The notes under the pieces: model-generated
The model's input: the letters and a program-made list of their open reading frames with translations, nothing else
Told to the model about the DNA's origin: nothing
Databases searched by the model: none
NCBI RefSeq assembly: GCF_003688285.1
Contig: NZ_RCNT01000001.1
Coordinates: 682,001 to 746,000 of the forward strand
Direction of reading: 5' to 3'
DNA from: Rhodophyticola porphyridii
GTDB lineage: Bacteria > Pseudomonadota > Alphaproteobacteria > Rhodobacterales > Rhodobacteraceae
Length of the DNA: 64,000 nt
In this document: one piece after another, positions 15,737 to 24,331 of the stretch
Layout: the number at the start of each line of letters is the position of its first letter
How positions within the stretch are numbered: the first letter of the stretch is position 1
Made by a program: the position numbers and the translations under genes

Positions 15737-16597
15737 GTGGCAACGGACAGCAACACCTCTGGCGACACCCAAACCGCGCAATCCGGCTCCGGTCGCGTCA
15801 TTGCCTTCGGTCTCATCAGCGTTGCGGTCGTGCTGTTCATCCTTGGCCTGATGGACGATTACGAAAGCGGTCTGTCGATCCACCCGATGGACCAGTTCAT
15901 CATCGAGCCGTTCTTCGGTGATGGCCCGATCCACTGGTACACGGTGACGAACTCCACGGTCTGGATGGGCCTTGCAGTTCTGGCGATAACAGCACTGATG
16001 GTGCTGGGCACCCGCGGGCGCGCGGTCATTCCCAGCCGGGTTCAGTCGGTGGCCGAACTGGCTTACGGTTTTGTCCGGAAGATGGTGGAAGACGTGGCCG
16101 GCAAGGATGCGCTGCCCTATTTCCCGTATATCTTCACTCTGTTCCTGTTCATCCTGTTCGCGAATTTCCTTGGGCTGATCCCCGGCAGCTTCACCTCCAC
16201 CAGCCATATCGCGGTGACCGCGGTGATGGCCGGGGCAGTGTTCCTGACCGTCACGATCCTTGGCTTCATCAAGAACGGAGCGGGCTTTCTGAGCCTCTTC
16301 TGGGTGTCGTCCGCGCCCCTCGTGCTGCGGCCCATCCTCGCGGTCATCGAGCTGATTTCCTACTTCGTCCGCCCGGTCAGCCATTCCATTCGTCTGGCCG
16401 GCAATGTCATGGCGGGCCATGCCGTTCTGAAGGTGTTCGCGGGCTTCGCCGGCGCACTGGGCGTGGGTGCCGTCGCGCCGATCATCGGCGTCATCGCAAT
16501 TTACGGTCTCGAGGTGCTGGTGAGCGCCATCCAGGCCTATGTCTTCACCATCCTGACCTGCGTCTATCTGAAAGACGCGCTTCATCCGCATCACTAG
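15737..16597 (+). CDS. atpB: ATP synthase F0 subunit a
   Basis: A 286-residue membrane subunit forming the two proton half-channels beside the c-ring. The essential arginine is in [18 protein letters not shown]. Other landmarks are [20 protein letters not shown] and the last helix [19 protein letters not shown]. The start codon is GTG, preceded by AAGGGG; an upstream ATG in frame is not available without overlapping atpI. The N-terminal 30 residues are polar. Confidence 0.96.
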   Translation: MATDSNTSGDTQTAQSGSGRVIAFGLISVAVVLFILGLMDDYESGLSIHPMDQFIIEPFFGDGPIHWYTVTNSTVWMGLAVLAITALMVLGTRGRAVIPSRVQSVAELAYGFVRKMVEDVAGKDALPYFPYIFTLFLFILFANFLGLIPGSFTSTSHIAVTAVMAGAVFLTVTILGFIKNGAGFLSLFWVSSAPLVLRPILAVIELISYFVRPVSHSIRLAGNVMAGHAVLKVFAGFAGALGVGAVAPIIGVIAIYGLEVLVSAIQAYVFTILTCVYLKDALHPHH

Positions 16598-16651
16598 AGC
16601 GGCGGTCAGGGTTCGAAATCTTAGCCAATTCCAACGTAAGGAGAGACGATC

Positions 16652-16888
16652 ATGGAAGGCGATATCGCAAATATGGGCCAATTCATCGGTGCAGGTCTGG
16701 CAGCCATCGGCTCCGGTGCCGCCGCCATCGGTGTGGGCCATGTGGCCGGCAACTTCCTGGCGGGCGCGCTGCGCAATCCGTCCGCGGCCGCCGGTCAGAC
16801 CGCGACGCTCTTCATCGGTATCGCATTTGCAGAAGCGCTCGGGATCTTCGCGTTCCTCGTCGCTCTGCTGCTGATGTTCGCCGTCTGA
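16652..16888 (+). CDS. atpE: ATP synthase F0 subunit c
   Basis: A 78-residue two-helix proteolipid that forms the rotating c-ring. The first helix ([20 protein letters not shown]) is followed by the polar loop [11 protein letters not shown] and the second helix [20 protein letters not shown], whose Glu in AFAEALGIF is the proton carrier. An AAGGAGAG site gives strong translation, as needed for a multi-copy subunit. Confidence 0.97.
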   Translation: MEGDIANMGQFIGAGLAAIGSGAAAIGVGHVAGNFLAGALRNPSAAAGQTATLFIGIAFAEALGIFAFLVALLLMFAV

Positions 16889-16910
16889 GCCACCCGAACC
16901 ATCCTTACGT

Positions 16911-16941
16911 CCGGGTCATCCGCCCTGCGCGGGTGGCCCGG
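16911..16941 (+). promoter_or_regulatory. Hairpin after atpE
   Basis: A 13-bp stem including G-U pairs (ccgggtcatccgc / gcgggtggcccgg) with a 5-base loop lies in the atpE-atpX gap. It has no T run, so it is more likely to protect the atpE transcript or reduce read-through than to end it. It fits the high c-subunit demand. Confidence 0.45.
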
Positions 16942-16967
16942 TGTAATCCCGGTTCCAGGAGGACAAG

Positions 16968-17513
16968 ATGGCCGATGAAGCCCTTGTAGCTGCAGAAGAA
17001 GCCGCCGGTGCGGCGGGCATGCCGCAGCTCGAATTTTCCACGTTCCCGAACCAGATTTTCTGGCTCGTGGTGACGTTGATCGTGATCTACCTGATCCTGT
17101 CGCGCATCGCGCTGCCGCGCATCGGGGCGGTTCTGGCCGAACGCCAGGGCACGATCACGAATGACATTGCCGCCGCCGAAGACCTGAAACGTCAGGCTAG
17201 CGATGCGGAGGAGGCCTATAACAAGGCGCTTGCCGATGCCCGCGCCGAGGCGCAGGAAATCATTGCCGAAACCCGCGCCGAGATTCAGGCCGAACTGGCC
17301 GAGGCCACGGCGCACGCGGATGCCGAGATTGCCGCCAAGGTCGCCGAAAGCGAAGCGCGCATCGGCGAGATCCGGGCCGGTGCGATGCAAAGCGTCGAAG
17401 AGGTGGCGCGGGACACCGCGACCGCACTTGTGGCGGCGCTGTCCGAGGGCAAGGCGGATGCGGCCGCGGTGAAGGATGCCGTTGCAGAACGGATGCAGGG
17501 AGGAAGCCAATGA
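16968..17513 (+). CDS. atpX: ATP synthase F0 subunit b'
   Basis: A 181-residue b-type stator subunit with one N-terminal membrane helix ([20 protein letters not shown]) and a long Ala/Glu-rich coiled coil ([20 protein letters not shown]). It follows the Ala-Glu-rich N-terminus [17 protein letters not shown] found in alphaproteobacterial b' chains. Photosynthetic and many other alphaproteobacteria carry two unlike b subunits, as here. Its stop overlaps the atpF start (ATGA). The F1 genes are not in the window, which is normal for this group. Confidence 0.93.
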   Translation: MADEALVAAEEAAGAAGMPQLEFSTFPNQIFWLVVTLIVIYLILSRIALPRIGAVLAERQGTITNDIAAAEDLKRQASDAEEAYNKALADARAEAQEIIAETRAEIQAELAEATAHADAEIAAKVAESEARIGEIRAGAMQSVEEVARDTATALVAALSEGKADAAAVKDAVAERMQGGSQ

Positions 17514-18082
17514 TGCGCTATGTGATCGCGGTCTCCGTCCTGACGACACCCGCCTTTGCCGCGGGCGAGGACGGCTACAGCAGCTACGACTTCACGTCGC
17601 TGTTCAACACCGATTTCGTGGTGCTGATCGGCTTCCTGCTGTTCCTGGCTATCCTGTTCTATTTCAACGTCCCCTCCATGCTGGGCGGGATGCTGGACAA
17701 CCGCGCACGCCAGATCAGGGCCGATCTGGACGAGGCACGCGCGCTGCGCGAGGAGGCGCAGACGATCCTCGCCAGCTACGAGCGCAAGCAGCGTGAGGTC
17801 GCGGCGCAATCCGAACGGATCGTGGCCTCCGCCCGGGAGGATGCCGCGGCGGCGGCGGAGCAGGCCAAGGCAGATCTCAAGGCCTCGATCGCGCGGCGGT
17901 TGCAGGCGGCGGAGGACCAGATCGCCAGCGCCGAGCAATCGGCGGTCCGTGACGTGCGCAATCGCGCGGTAGACGTGGCCGTGGCCGCGGCGGCGCAGGT
18001 GATCGCGGCGCAGACCACGGCGGCAGAGGCCAACAAGCTGATCGACAACGCCATCACCGAGGTCGAAGCCCGGCTTCACTGA
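17510..18082 (+). CDS. atpF: ATP synthase F0 subunit b
   Basis: A 190-residue b subunit: a short N-terminal hydrophobic stretch ([18 protein letters not shown]) resembling a signal peptide, then the membrane helix [20 protein letters not shown], then a coiled coil ([20 protein letters not shown]). It pairs with b' to form the peripheral stalk that holds F1 against rotation. It is the last gene of the operon and is followed by a strong terminator. Confidence 0.94.
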   Translation: MMRYVIAVSVLTTPAFAAGEDGYSSYDFTSLFNTDFVVLIGFLLFLAILFYFNVPSMLGGMLDNRARQIRADLDEARALREEAQTILASYERKQREVAAQSERIVASAREDAAAAAEQAKADLKASIARRLQAAEDQIASAEQSAVRDVRNRAVDVAVAAAAQVIAAQTTAAEANKLIDNAITEVEARLH

Positions 18083-18106
18083 ACCGGCCCGGTACCCGAC
18101 CCTGCA

Positions 18107-18135
18107 AAAACCCCCGGCAGACCGCCGGGGGTTTT
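18107..18135 (+). terminator. Terminator of the F0 operon
   Basis: A perfect 12-bp stem (aaaacccccggc / gccgggggtttt) with a 5-base loop and T run, 24 bases after atpF. It lies between convergent transcripts and may serve both. Confidence 0.88.
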
Positions 18136-18201
18136 CGTTTTGGGCTGGATGGTGGGCGGGAGGTCTCCGGTGGGAGGTCCTCCTAGAACAGGGAACCGCT
18201 G

Positions 18202-19191
18202 TCAGATCGAAGAAAACCGCGCGGCCCATGTGGGTTGCAAGTCGCCAGTGGCGGAGGTCGCATGATAGACGCCGCGCGCGATGGCGCGCGCAAGACAGAC
18301 CGCGGCGGCATTGCCAAGGCGGAGCAGATCCGCTTCCGGGGCGTCAAGCGGGGTCGTGCCGGTGGCCGCCGCGAAGACCAGATCGCCATCCATGGGCGTA
18401 TGGCTGGGATAGATCGCACGCGCCATTCCGTCATGGGCGGCAGTGGCGAGGCGACTGGCCTGGGACTGGGTCAGCCCCGCGTCGGTTGCGACAATCGCGA
18501 TGGTCGTGGCCTGGCCGCCGCCCTTGACAGGCGCGGGCGCGGCGGGATCGAAACCGGGCGCCGGGCCCAATCCGCCGAACTCGCTCCCGAACTCGAACGG
18601 CGCGGCCCAGAAATGCGGGCCGTCGCCCACCGTGACCCGGCCGAGCGCATTGACGGCGACCAGCGCCCCCACCGTGTAGCGCCCGACCTGCAGGGAGGCC
18701 GAGCCGAGCCCGCCCTTGAGATCCGCGATCAACGCGCCGGTGCCGGCCCCGGCCGTGCCGAGGGCGAAATCCTCCACCGCGTGGGCCAGCGCGGCGGCCC
18801 CAAGCGCCTTGTAGGGGTTTTGCGCCCAGTCCTTCTTTCCGCCGTTGATCAGATCGAACAGGATCGCGGCGGGCACGATGGGCACAGTGACATCGCCGAC
18901 GGCGAAACCGCGCCCCTCCTTCCGAAGCGCATCCGCCACGCCCGAGGCCGCATCCAGCCCGAAGGCGGAGCCGCCGGACAGAACCAGCGCATCGACCTGC
19001 TGCACGGTCTTGTCAGGGGCCAGAAGGTCTGTTTCGCGGGTGCCGGGTGCGCCGCCCATGACATGCACGGCGGCGGTAAAGGGCCTGTCGGCCACCAGCA
19101 CGGTGCAGCCGGTCTTGATCTCCGCATCGGCGGCGTTGCCGACGCGCAGGCCCTTGATATCGGTGATCAGGTTTCCGGGTCCGGGCTGCAT
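18202..19191 (-). CDS. P1-family (S58, DmpA-like) peptidase
   Basis: A 329-residue autoprocessing N-terminal-nucleophile peptidase of the DmpA/BapA family, which cleaves N-terminal residues from peptides or peptide amides, sometimes beta-peptides. Landmarks: NLITDIKGLRVGNAADAEIK, VLSGGSAFGLDAASGVADAL, and GQATTIAIVATDAGLT where the Thr after Ala is the probable nucleophile exposed by self-cleavage, and SHTPMDGDLVFAAATGTTPL near the end. It has no signal peptide, so it is likely cytoplasmic. It closes an operon with a peptide-type ABC importer, so it probably trims imported peptides. Confidence 0.9.
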   Translation of the reverse strand: MQPGPGNLITDIKGLRVGNAADAEIKTGCTVLVADRPFTAAVHVMGGAPGTRETDLLAPDKTVQQVDALVLSGGSAFGLDAASGVADALRKEGRGFAVGDVTVPIVPAAILFDLINGGKKDWAQNPYKALGAAALAHAVEDFALGTAGAGTGALIADLKGGLGSASLQVGRYTVGALVAVNALGRVTVGDGPHFWAAPFEFGSEFGGLGPAPGFDPAAPAPVKGGGQATTIAIVATDAGLTQSQASRLATAAHDGMARAIYPSHTPMDGDLVFAAATGTTPLDAPEADLLRLGNAAAVCLARAIARGVYHATSATGDLQPTWAARFSSI

Positions 19192-19192
19192 C

Positions 19193-19546
19193 TCAGGTCT
19201 CTCCGCCTGCGGGGATCATGCGCGTGATGGTGCCCCGGAACGTGCCTATGAGCGAAAGCAGGTCCGTAGCCCCGAAGGGGCAGTCCAGGCCCGGATAGGC
19301 GGCCGGCAGGATCAACAGAAGGGTGTTTCGCCCGGTTGCCGCCGCACGGATGACCTGCGCGGTATCAGCCCCGAAATAGGGGGTCAGGCGCGCGATGGGC
19401 GCGGTGGCGGGGATCACCTCCACATGGTCCAGATCAATCGCGGGCGCCACATCCAGAAGATGGGCGAAGGCCAGCGGCTGGCTTGCGAAATCGCCTGCAA
19501 AGGCGGTGATGTCTGCGGGCAGGACATGGCGGGCGAAGCCGGTCAT
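19193..19546 (-). CDS. Conserved small protein of unknown function
   Basis: A 117-residue soluble protein starting MTGFARHVLPADITAFAGDF. It contains a short DLDHVEVIPATAPIARLTPY strand-like stretch and a hydrophobic TGRNTLLLILPAAYPGLD. I do not recognise a family. The ATG overlaps the cupin stop by 4 bases and the peptidase starts one base after its end, so it is translated as part of this operon. Confidence 0.6.
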   Translation of the reverse strand: MTGFARHVLPADITAFAGDFASQPLAFAHLLDVAPAIDLDHVEVIPATAPIARLTPYFGADTAQVIRAAATGRNTLLLILPAAYPGLDCPFGATDLLSLIGTFRGTITRMIPAGGET

Positions 19547-19899
19547 AGGCGCTCCTTCCGAACGGCGGTCTCCGGGTCGCCCGTATTCGGTGTGCCGGCC
19601 GGTTCGATCACCAGCAGATGCGCTTCGCTCCGGGCGACCGGGCGATGTTCCACACCACGGGGCACCACGAACAGCTCCCCCTCTCCAAGGGTCACGGTGT
19701 GCCCCGGCATCTCGATGTCGATCTCGCCCTTGAGCACCAGAAACAGATCATCGGTCTCCGGGTGGCTGTGCCAGACGAACGGGCCCTCGACCTTCACCAC
19801 CATGATGTCGTTGCCATTGTAGCCGGCCACGATGCGCGGCGCCCAGTGTTCGGTGAACTTGGACAGCTTGTCCGCAAGATTGACCTTCTGCGATGTCAT
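19543..19899 (-). CDS. Small cupin-domain protein
   Basis: A 118-residue single-domain cupin. The metal-binding motif 1 is FVWHSHPETDDLFLVLKGEI (His, His, then Glu/Asp side chains) and motif 2 ends FVVPRGVEHRPVARSEAHLL. Single-domain cupins bind a metal and may act as dioxygenases, isomerases or ligand sensors. It lies in the ABC transporter/peptidase operon, overlapping both neighbours by 4 bases. Function unknown beyond fold. Confidence 0.8.
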   Translation of the reverse strand: MTSQKVNLADKLSKFTEHWAPRIVAGYNGNDIMVVKVEGPFVWHSHPETDDLFLVLKGEIDIEMPGHTVTLGEGELFVVPRGVEHRPVARSEAHLLVIEPAGTPNTGDPETAVRKERL

Positions 19900-20456
19900 G
19901 TAGCCTGCGCCTTTCCTTCAAGCCTTGCCGTGTCAAGCCGGGCGGCGCGATGGATCGGCCAGAACGCAAGAAGCGCGCCGAGCGCTCCGCCCAGATAGCT
20001 TGCCTCATGCATCAGTCCCGCGCGCAGGAAATCCTGCCGCTCCACCCCGTCGGGCGTCTGCAGCGGGTCGAGCCAGCCGGTCGCGGGCAGGGTCAAGCCG
20101 GCCAGCAGCCCCAGCATGGCGGCGAAGGCCGCAAGAAACACGACCATTCCGATCGCGCCGATCCCGGCGGCCAGATACGTGCCCGCCCGGGGGATGCGGA
20201 AAAGACCGTAAAGAAGTGCCGGTGACCCCACGGCCAGCCCCATCCACCAGCTTGCGCGAAGGCCCACGATGGCCGCGCCAAGACGGTTCCGGGTCGTATC
20301 CGGAATGCCCATTTGATCGAATTTCAGGCTGTGGAAGTAATCCGGCCCTACGGTGAAGCTGAGTTGATTGTGAACCGCGCCGAACAGGCCCGCGGCCAGC
20401 ACCGACAGCGCCAGAAGCACGAAGAAAACCGGGAATTTGCCAAATCGGGTCAACAC
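19896..20456 (-). CDS. Four-helix membrane protein
   Basis: A 186-residue integral membrane protein. Helix one is VFFVLLALSVLAAGLFGAVH, then the conserved-looking loop NQLSFTVGPDYFHSLKFDQM, then helices around ASWWMGLAVGSPALLYGLFR, AGIGAIGMVVFLAAFAAMLG and HEASYLGGALGALLAFWPIH. The NQ-S-TV-P-YF loop recurs in a widespread uncharacterised family. The start is GTG (or a TTG one codon later), with AGGAGG just upstream. The longer frame would overlap the ABC gene. Confidence 0.7.
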   Translation of the reverse strand: MLTRFGKFPVFFVLLALSVLAAGLFGAVHNQLSFTVGPDYFHSLKFDQMGIPDTTRNRLGAAIVGLRASWWMGLAVGSPALLYGLFRIPRAGTYLAAGIGAIGMVVFLAAFAAMLGLLAGLTLPATGWLDPLQTPDGVERQDFLRAGLMHEASYLGGALGALLAFWPIHRAARLDTARLEGKAQAT

Positions 20457-20472
20457 TGGTCCTCCTGTCGGC

Positions 20473-22056
20473 TCACATAGCCGCGTTTGTGGTCGCCCGC
20501 CCCATGATATCAAGCCTCGGCGCGGCGGCCAGCAGGGTTCGGGTGTAGCTGTGGGCCGGGGCGGTGAAAACCGTCTCGGTCTCTCCTTCCTCCACGATCC
20601 GGCCGGCCTGCATCACCAGAACCCGGTCGGTGATCGCGCGGATCACCGTCAGATCGTGGCTGATGAACAGATAGCTGAGATGCAGCCGGCTTTGCAGATC
20701 GGCCAGCAGATCGAGGATCTGCGCGCGCACCCGGACATCCAGCGCCGATACCGCCTCGTCCAGAACCAGGATGCGGGGCCGTGTGATCAGCGCGCGGGCA
20801 ATGGCGATGCGCTGGCGCTGCCCGCCAGAGAATTCATGGGGGTACTTGGCCATGTCCGCAGGCTGAAGACCGACCGATTGCAGCGCCTCGGCCACCCGGT
20901 CGCGGCGATCGGGCGGCGGCGCCGCCATCAGATGGAACGGCTCGGCCACCAGCTTTTCGACCTGCCAGCGCGGATTGAAACTGCCATAGGGGTCCTGAAA
21001 AACGACCTGAATGCCGGCGCGCAGGTCATTGCGCATGCTGGGCGTGACGGGCTCCCCGAAAAGGCGGATCGCGCCGCCCTGTATCGGGTCAAGGCCAAGG
21101 ATCGCGCGGGTCAGCGTGGATTTTCCGCAGCCGCTTTCGCCCACAAGGCCCAGACTTTCGCCCTTGTGAAGCTGGAAGCTGACGCCATCCACCGCACGCA
21201 CGGGATCGCCGCGGGTCAGCCCCCTGCGGGGTCCGGGGTACAGCCGCGAGACGTTTTCCACATCCAGCAGCGGCGCGCGCCCGGCCATTCGCGTCCGGTC
21301 CGGCTGATGGGAGGAGGCGGCGAAAAGTGCGCGCGTGTAGGGATGGTTTTGCTGACCGAGAACCTGTGCCGTGGGCCCTTGCTCGACAATCTCCCCATTT
21401 TGCATGACGGCCACATGATCGGCCATGTCCGAGACCACCGCCAGATCGTGGGTGATGAGCAACAGGGACATGCCTTCCTCCGCCACCAGATCCTTCAAGA
21501 GATCGAGGATCTGCGCCTGGGTGGTCACGTCCAGCGCCGTAGTGGGCTCGTCCGCGATCAACAGCCGCGGATGCAGCGCGATGGCTGCCGCAATGCATAC
21601 CCGCTGGCGTTGCCCGCCGGAAAGCTCGTGAGGGAAGCGATCCATCCCGATATGGGAAAGACCGACACGGTCCAGCCGGTCGCGCGCGATCCGCCGCGCC
21701 TCCGGCCGCGTGGCGGCATCGTGGATCAACAGCGTCTCGGCGACCTGGTCGCCGATGGTTTGCACCGGATTGAGCGCGGTCATCGGTTCCTGAAAGATCA
21801 TCCCGATCTCGTTGCCGCGCAGGGCGCACATATCGGCCTCGGATTTCGTCAGCAGGTCGATCTCGTCCAGAATGGCCCGCCCGGTGACCTCGGCGCCGTG
21901 CGGCAGCAGCTGCATGAGCGCCAGCGCGGTCATGGATTTGCCCGACCCGCTTTCGCCGACAAGCCCGAAAATCTGGCCTTTGCCGATGGCAAGCGACACA
22001 TCGCGCAGGATCGGCAGGCCGTGGATCGAAAGGGACAGCGCGTCGATGCGGATCAT
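20473..22056 (-). CDS. Peptide-type ABC importer, fused double ATPase
   Basis: A 527-residue protein with two complete nucleotide-binding domains, as in GsiA or YejF. Domain 1: Walker [13 protein letters not shown] near residue 35, signature [20 protein letters not shown], Walker [13 protein letters not shown]. Domain 2: [13 protein letters not shown] near residue 305, [19 protein letters not shown] and [12 protein letters not shown]. It drives dipeptide/oligopeptide or similar uptake. The true start is the ATG overlapping the permease stop; the longer GTG frame runs into the permease gene. The Ala (rather than Pro-Thr) in DEAVSALD of domain 2 is common in DppF-type domains. Confidence 0.93.
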   Translation of the reverse strand: MIRIDALSLSIHGLPILRDVSLAIGKGQIFGLVGESGSGKSMTALALMQLLPHGAEVTGRAILDEIDLLTKSEADMCALRGNEIGMIFQEPMTALNPVQTIGDQVAETLLIHDAATRPEARRIARDRLDRVGLSHIGMDRFPHELSGGQRQRVCIAAAIALHPRLLIADEPTTALDVTTQAQILDLLKDLVAEEGMSLLLITHDLAVVSDMADHVAVMQNGEIVEQGPTAQVLGQQNHPYTRALFAASSHQPDRTRMAGRAPLLDVENVSRLYPGPRRGLTRGDPVRAVDGVSFQLHKGESLGLVGESGCGKSTLTRAILGLDPIQGGAIRLFGEPVTPSMRNDLRAGIQVVFQDPYGSFNPRWQVEKLVAEPFHLMAAPPPDRRDRVAEALQSVGLQPADMAKYPHEFSGGQRQRIAIARALITRPRILVLDEAVSALDVRVRAQILDLLADLQSRLHLSYLFISHDLTVIRAITDRVLVMQAGRIVEEGETETVFTAPAHSYTRTLLAAAPRLDIMGRATTNAAM

Positions 22057-22877
22057 GTCCCCTGCCTCCGCAGTCTCGGGTCCAGCACGTCGCGCAGACC
22101 GTCGCCCATCAGGTTGAGCCCCAGCACCATCAGCACGATGGCAAGCCCCGGTAGCACTGCCAGCATCGGGTGGGTGTAGATCATCGTCTGCGCCTCGGCC
22201 AGCATCCGGCCCCAGCTTGGCGTGGGTGGCTGCGCGCCCAGTCCGACATAGCTGAGCGCGGCCTCGGCCAAAATACCGAGCGAAAACTGGATCGTGGCCT
22301 GCACGATCAGCAGGTTGGCGATGTTGGGCAGGATATGCTCGGCGCTGATCCGCACCTTGCCCTTGCCGGCGGTGCGGGCGGACAGGACATAATCCAGCGT
22401 CCACAGGCTGAGCGCGCCACCACGGGCGACGCGGGCAAAGACCGGGATGTTGAAGATACCGATGGCGAGAATGGCGTTGAGCGCGGAAGGGCCGAAAACC
22501 GCGGTTATCAGGATCGCGATGACCAGCGAGGGGAAGGCGAAGATCAGGTCGTTGCCGCGCATGATGATCTCGTCGAGAAGCGAGCCCCGCGTCGCGGCGG
22601 CGGCAAGGCCCAGGGGCACGCCAAGCGTTATGCCGATGCCCACGGCCACCAGCGCCACCGCGATGGATGTGCGCGCCCCGACCATCAGCATCGACAGAAG
22701 ATCGCGCCCGAACTGATCGGTGCCAAGCGGGAACTCACCGCCCGCCGGTTGCAGCCGGTTCGCGATGACGAGGTTTTCCACGTCATGCGGCGTCCAGACG
22801 AAACTGAGCAGGGCCGCGGCCAGAAACCCCGTCGAGAGCGCCGCGCCAAGCAGCAGGGAGACGGGCAGGCGGATCAT
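22053..22877 (-). CDS. Peptide-type ABC importer permease (DppC-like)
   Basis: A 274-residue permease. An N-terminal helix (VSLLLGAALSTGFLAAALLS), the HPLGTDQFGRD-like stretch FPLGTDQFGRDLLSMLMVGA typical of DppC, then TSIAVALVAVGIGITLG, EIIMRGNDLIFAFPSLVIAI, and the EAA loop ILPNIANLLIVQ. The C-terminus reads LNLMGDGLRDVLDPRLRR, also typical. The ATG overlaps the stop of the other permease by 4 bases. Confidence 0.93.
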   Translation of the reverse strand: MIRLPVSLLLGAALSTGFLAAALLSFVWTPHDVENLVIANRLQPAGGEFPLGTDQFGRDLLSMLMVGARTSIAVALVAVGIGITLGVPLGLAAAATRGSLLDEIIMRGNDLIFAFPSLVIAILITAVFGPSALNAILAIGIFNIPVFARVARGGALSLWTLDYVLSARTAGKGKVRISAEHILPNIANLLIVQATIQFSLGILAEAALSYVGLGAQPPTPSWGRMLAEAQTMIYTHPMLAVLPGLAIVLMVLGLNLMGDGLRDVLDPRLRRQGT

Positions 22878-23815
22878 TTCCGGCGCAGCCTCGGGTCGGC
22901 GGCGGCATAGGCGATATCCACCAGAAAGGTCACCAGAATGACCGCAAAGACCAGCAGCATGGTCACGCTCTCCACTACGACCAGATCCCGCTGTGTGATC
23001 CCCTGAAAGATCAGCCTGCCGAGGCCGGGCAGGAAGAAGACGTTTTCGATGATGATCGCCCCGGCCAGCAGAAAGGAGAATTGCAGCCCGATGATGGTAA
23101 GCACCGGGATCAGCGCATTGCGCAGCGCATGGCGGATGACGGCCTGCCGCCGGCTCAGACCCTTGGCGCGCGCGGTGCGGATGTAATCCTGCCCGAGTGT
23201 GTCCAGAAGAGCCGAGCGCATGACCCGCGCCAGAATCGAGGCCTGCGGCAGCGCCAGCGCGATGGCCGGCAGCGTCAGCGCCTTGATCGCGGCCATCGGA
23301 TCGGCCCAGCCGGGAAAGCCACCCGCCGAAAACCATTGCAGGTTGACCGCAAAGACCAGCACCAGCAGCATCGCGAACCAGAAATTCGGCACCGCGATGC
23401 CAAGCTGGGTGCCGCCCATGATGCCGTAATCGGTGGCCGTCCCGCGCCGCGACGCCGCGATCAGCCCGACCGGAAAGGCGATGGCCGTCGACAGCGCCAG
23501 CGCATAGCCCGCAAGCGGCAAGGAGACCCAGAGCCGGTCGAGGATCAGGTCGGCCACCGGCACGCGATAGGTGTAGGAGGTGCCGAAATCGCCGGTCAGC
23601 ATGCCCGATACCCAGGCCCAGTACCGTTCGGGCAGGGTGCCGCCAAGCCCCAGTTCCTCGCGCAGGGCCGCCACATTCGCCTCGGTCGCGTTCAGGCCCA
23701 GCATGAACGCGGCCGGATCTCCGGGGATCACCTCGATCACGAGAAAGATCACCAGACTGGCGGCAACCAGACTGAGGCATAGCGAAATCAGACGGTTGAG
23801 AAGATACCGCAGCAT
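22874..23815 (-). CDS. Peptide-type ABC importer permease (DppB-like)
   Basis: A 313-residue permease starting MLRYLLNRLISLCLSLVAAS, with VIEVIPGDPAAFMLG (the DppB signature), GDFGTSYTYRVPVADLILDR and the EAA loop YIRTARAKGLSRRQAVIRHA, then VFFLPGLGRLIFQGITQRDL near the end. The longest frame adds 68 residues of unlikely composition; the Met chosen gives the family N-terminus. It is the first gene of a seven-gene operon that carries no binding protein. Confidence 0.93.
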   Translation of the reverse strand: MLRYLLNRLISLCLSLVAASLVIFLVIEVIPGDPAAFMLGLNATEANVAALREELGLGGTLPERYWAWVSGMLTGDFGTSYTYRVPVADLILDRLWVSLPLAGYALALSTAIAFPVGLIAASRRGTATDYGIMGGTQLGIAVPNFWFAMLLVLVFAVNLQWFSAGGFPGWADPMAAIKALTLPAIALALPQASILARVMRSALLDTLGQDYIRTARAKGLSRRQAVIRHALRNALIPVLTIIGLQFSFLLAGAIIIENVFFLPGLGRLIFQGITQRDLVVVESVTMLLVFAVILVTFLVDIAYAAADPRLRRK

Positions 23816-23909
23816 ATCCCGGAGGTTAGACGGCGGGCGGGGACGGGACCAGAGCAGAGTTGACAGCCCGGGCGGTTCTGCGGCGGAGTGGGCGCAAAGG
23901 AGCGGGACA

Positions 23910-24215
23910 ATGACGGGATTGCCTGTATGGGCGCGGTTTGCGCTGATCAACGTGGCGTTGCCATGGTGTATCGCGCTTTTTCTGGCGTGGCTGGATCCCG
24001 AGCCCGCGGTCTCCGTCATCTCGGTCTATATCGCGGCGATGCTGATCCTGATCCTGAATGTCGGGCAGATCCGCGCCTCGCCGGAGTGGCGCTGGGTGTT
24101 TGGCGTGGTGATGCTGGCCAATCTCGCCTGCACGATGCTGTTCGGCAATGTCGCACTGGCCACCGCGTTCGGGTCGATCCTTCTGGCGCTGCAGGTGCTT
24201 TTGGGTCTTGCCTGA
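23910..24215 (+). CDS. Small three-helix membrane protein
   Basis: A 101-residue membrane protein starting MTGLPVWARFALINVALPWC, with hydrophobic segments PAVSVISVYIAAMLILILNV, WVFGVVMLANLACTMLFGNV and ALATAFGSILLALQVLLGLA. An AGGAG site precedes the ATG; the longer frame is a shadow of the divergent permease. It lies between the transporter operon and creatinase. Family unknown. Confidence 0.6.
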   Translation: MTGLPVWARFALINVALPWCIALFLAWLDPEPAVSVISVYIAAMLILILNVGQIRASPEWRWVFGVVMLANLACTMLFGNVALATAFGSILLALQVLLGLA

Positions 24216-24331
24216 CCGGGCAGGATTGCGGCAGGCTTGCGCGATGGGACGATGGCGTCGTCCGGTCCGCGCGTTCGGCGGGCCAAGGTTTCGCCCTGAA
24301 CGCCGGGGCCTTCTGAACAGGAGGGTCCGCC

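Noticed and set aside
15380-16741. 453-residue minus-strand open frame
   Set aside because: Antisense of atpI and atpB, which have clear family motifs; the frame is His/Asp/Arg-rich without domains.
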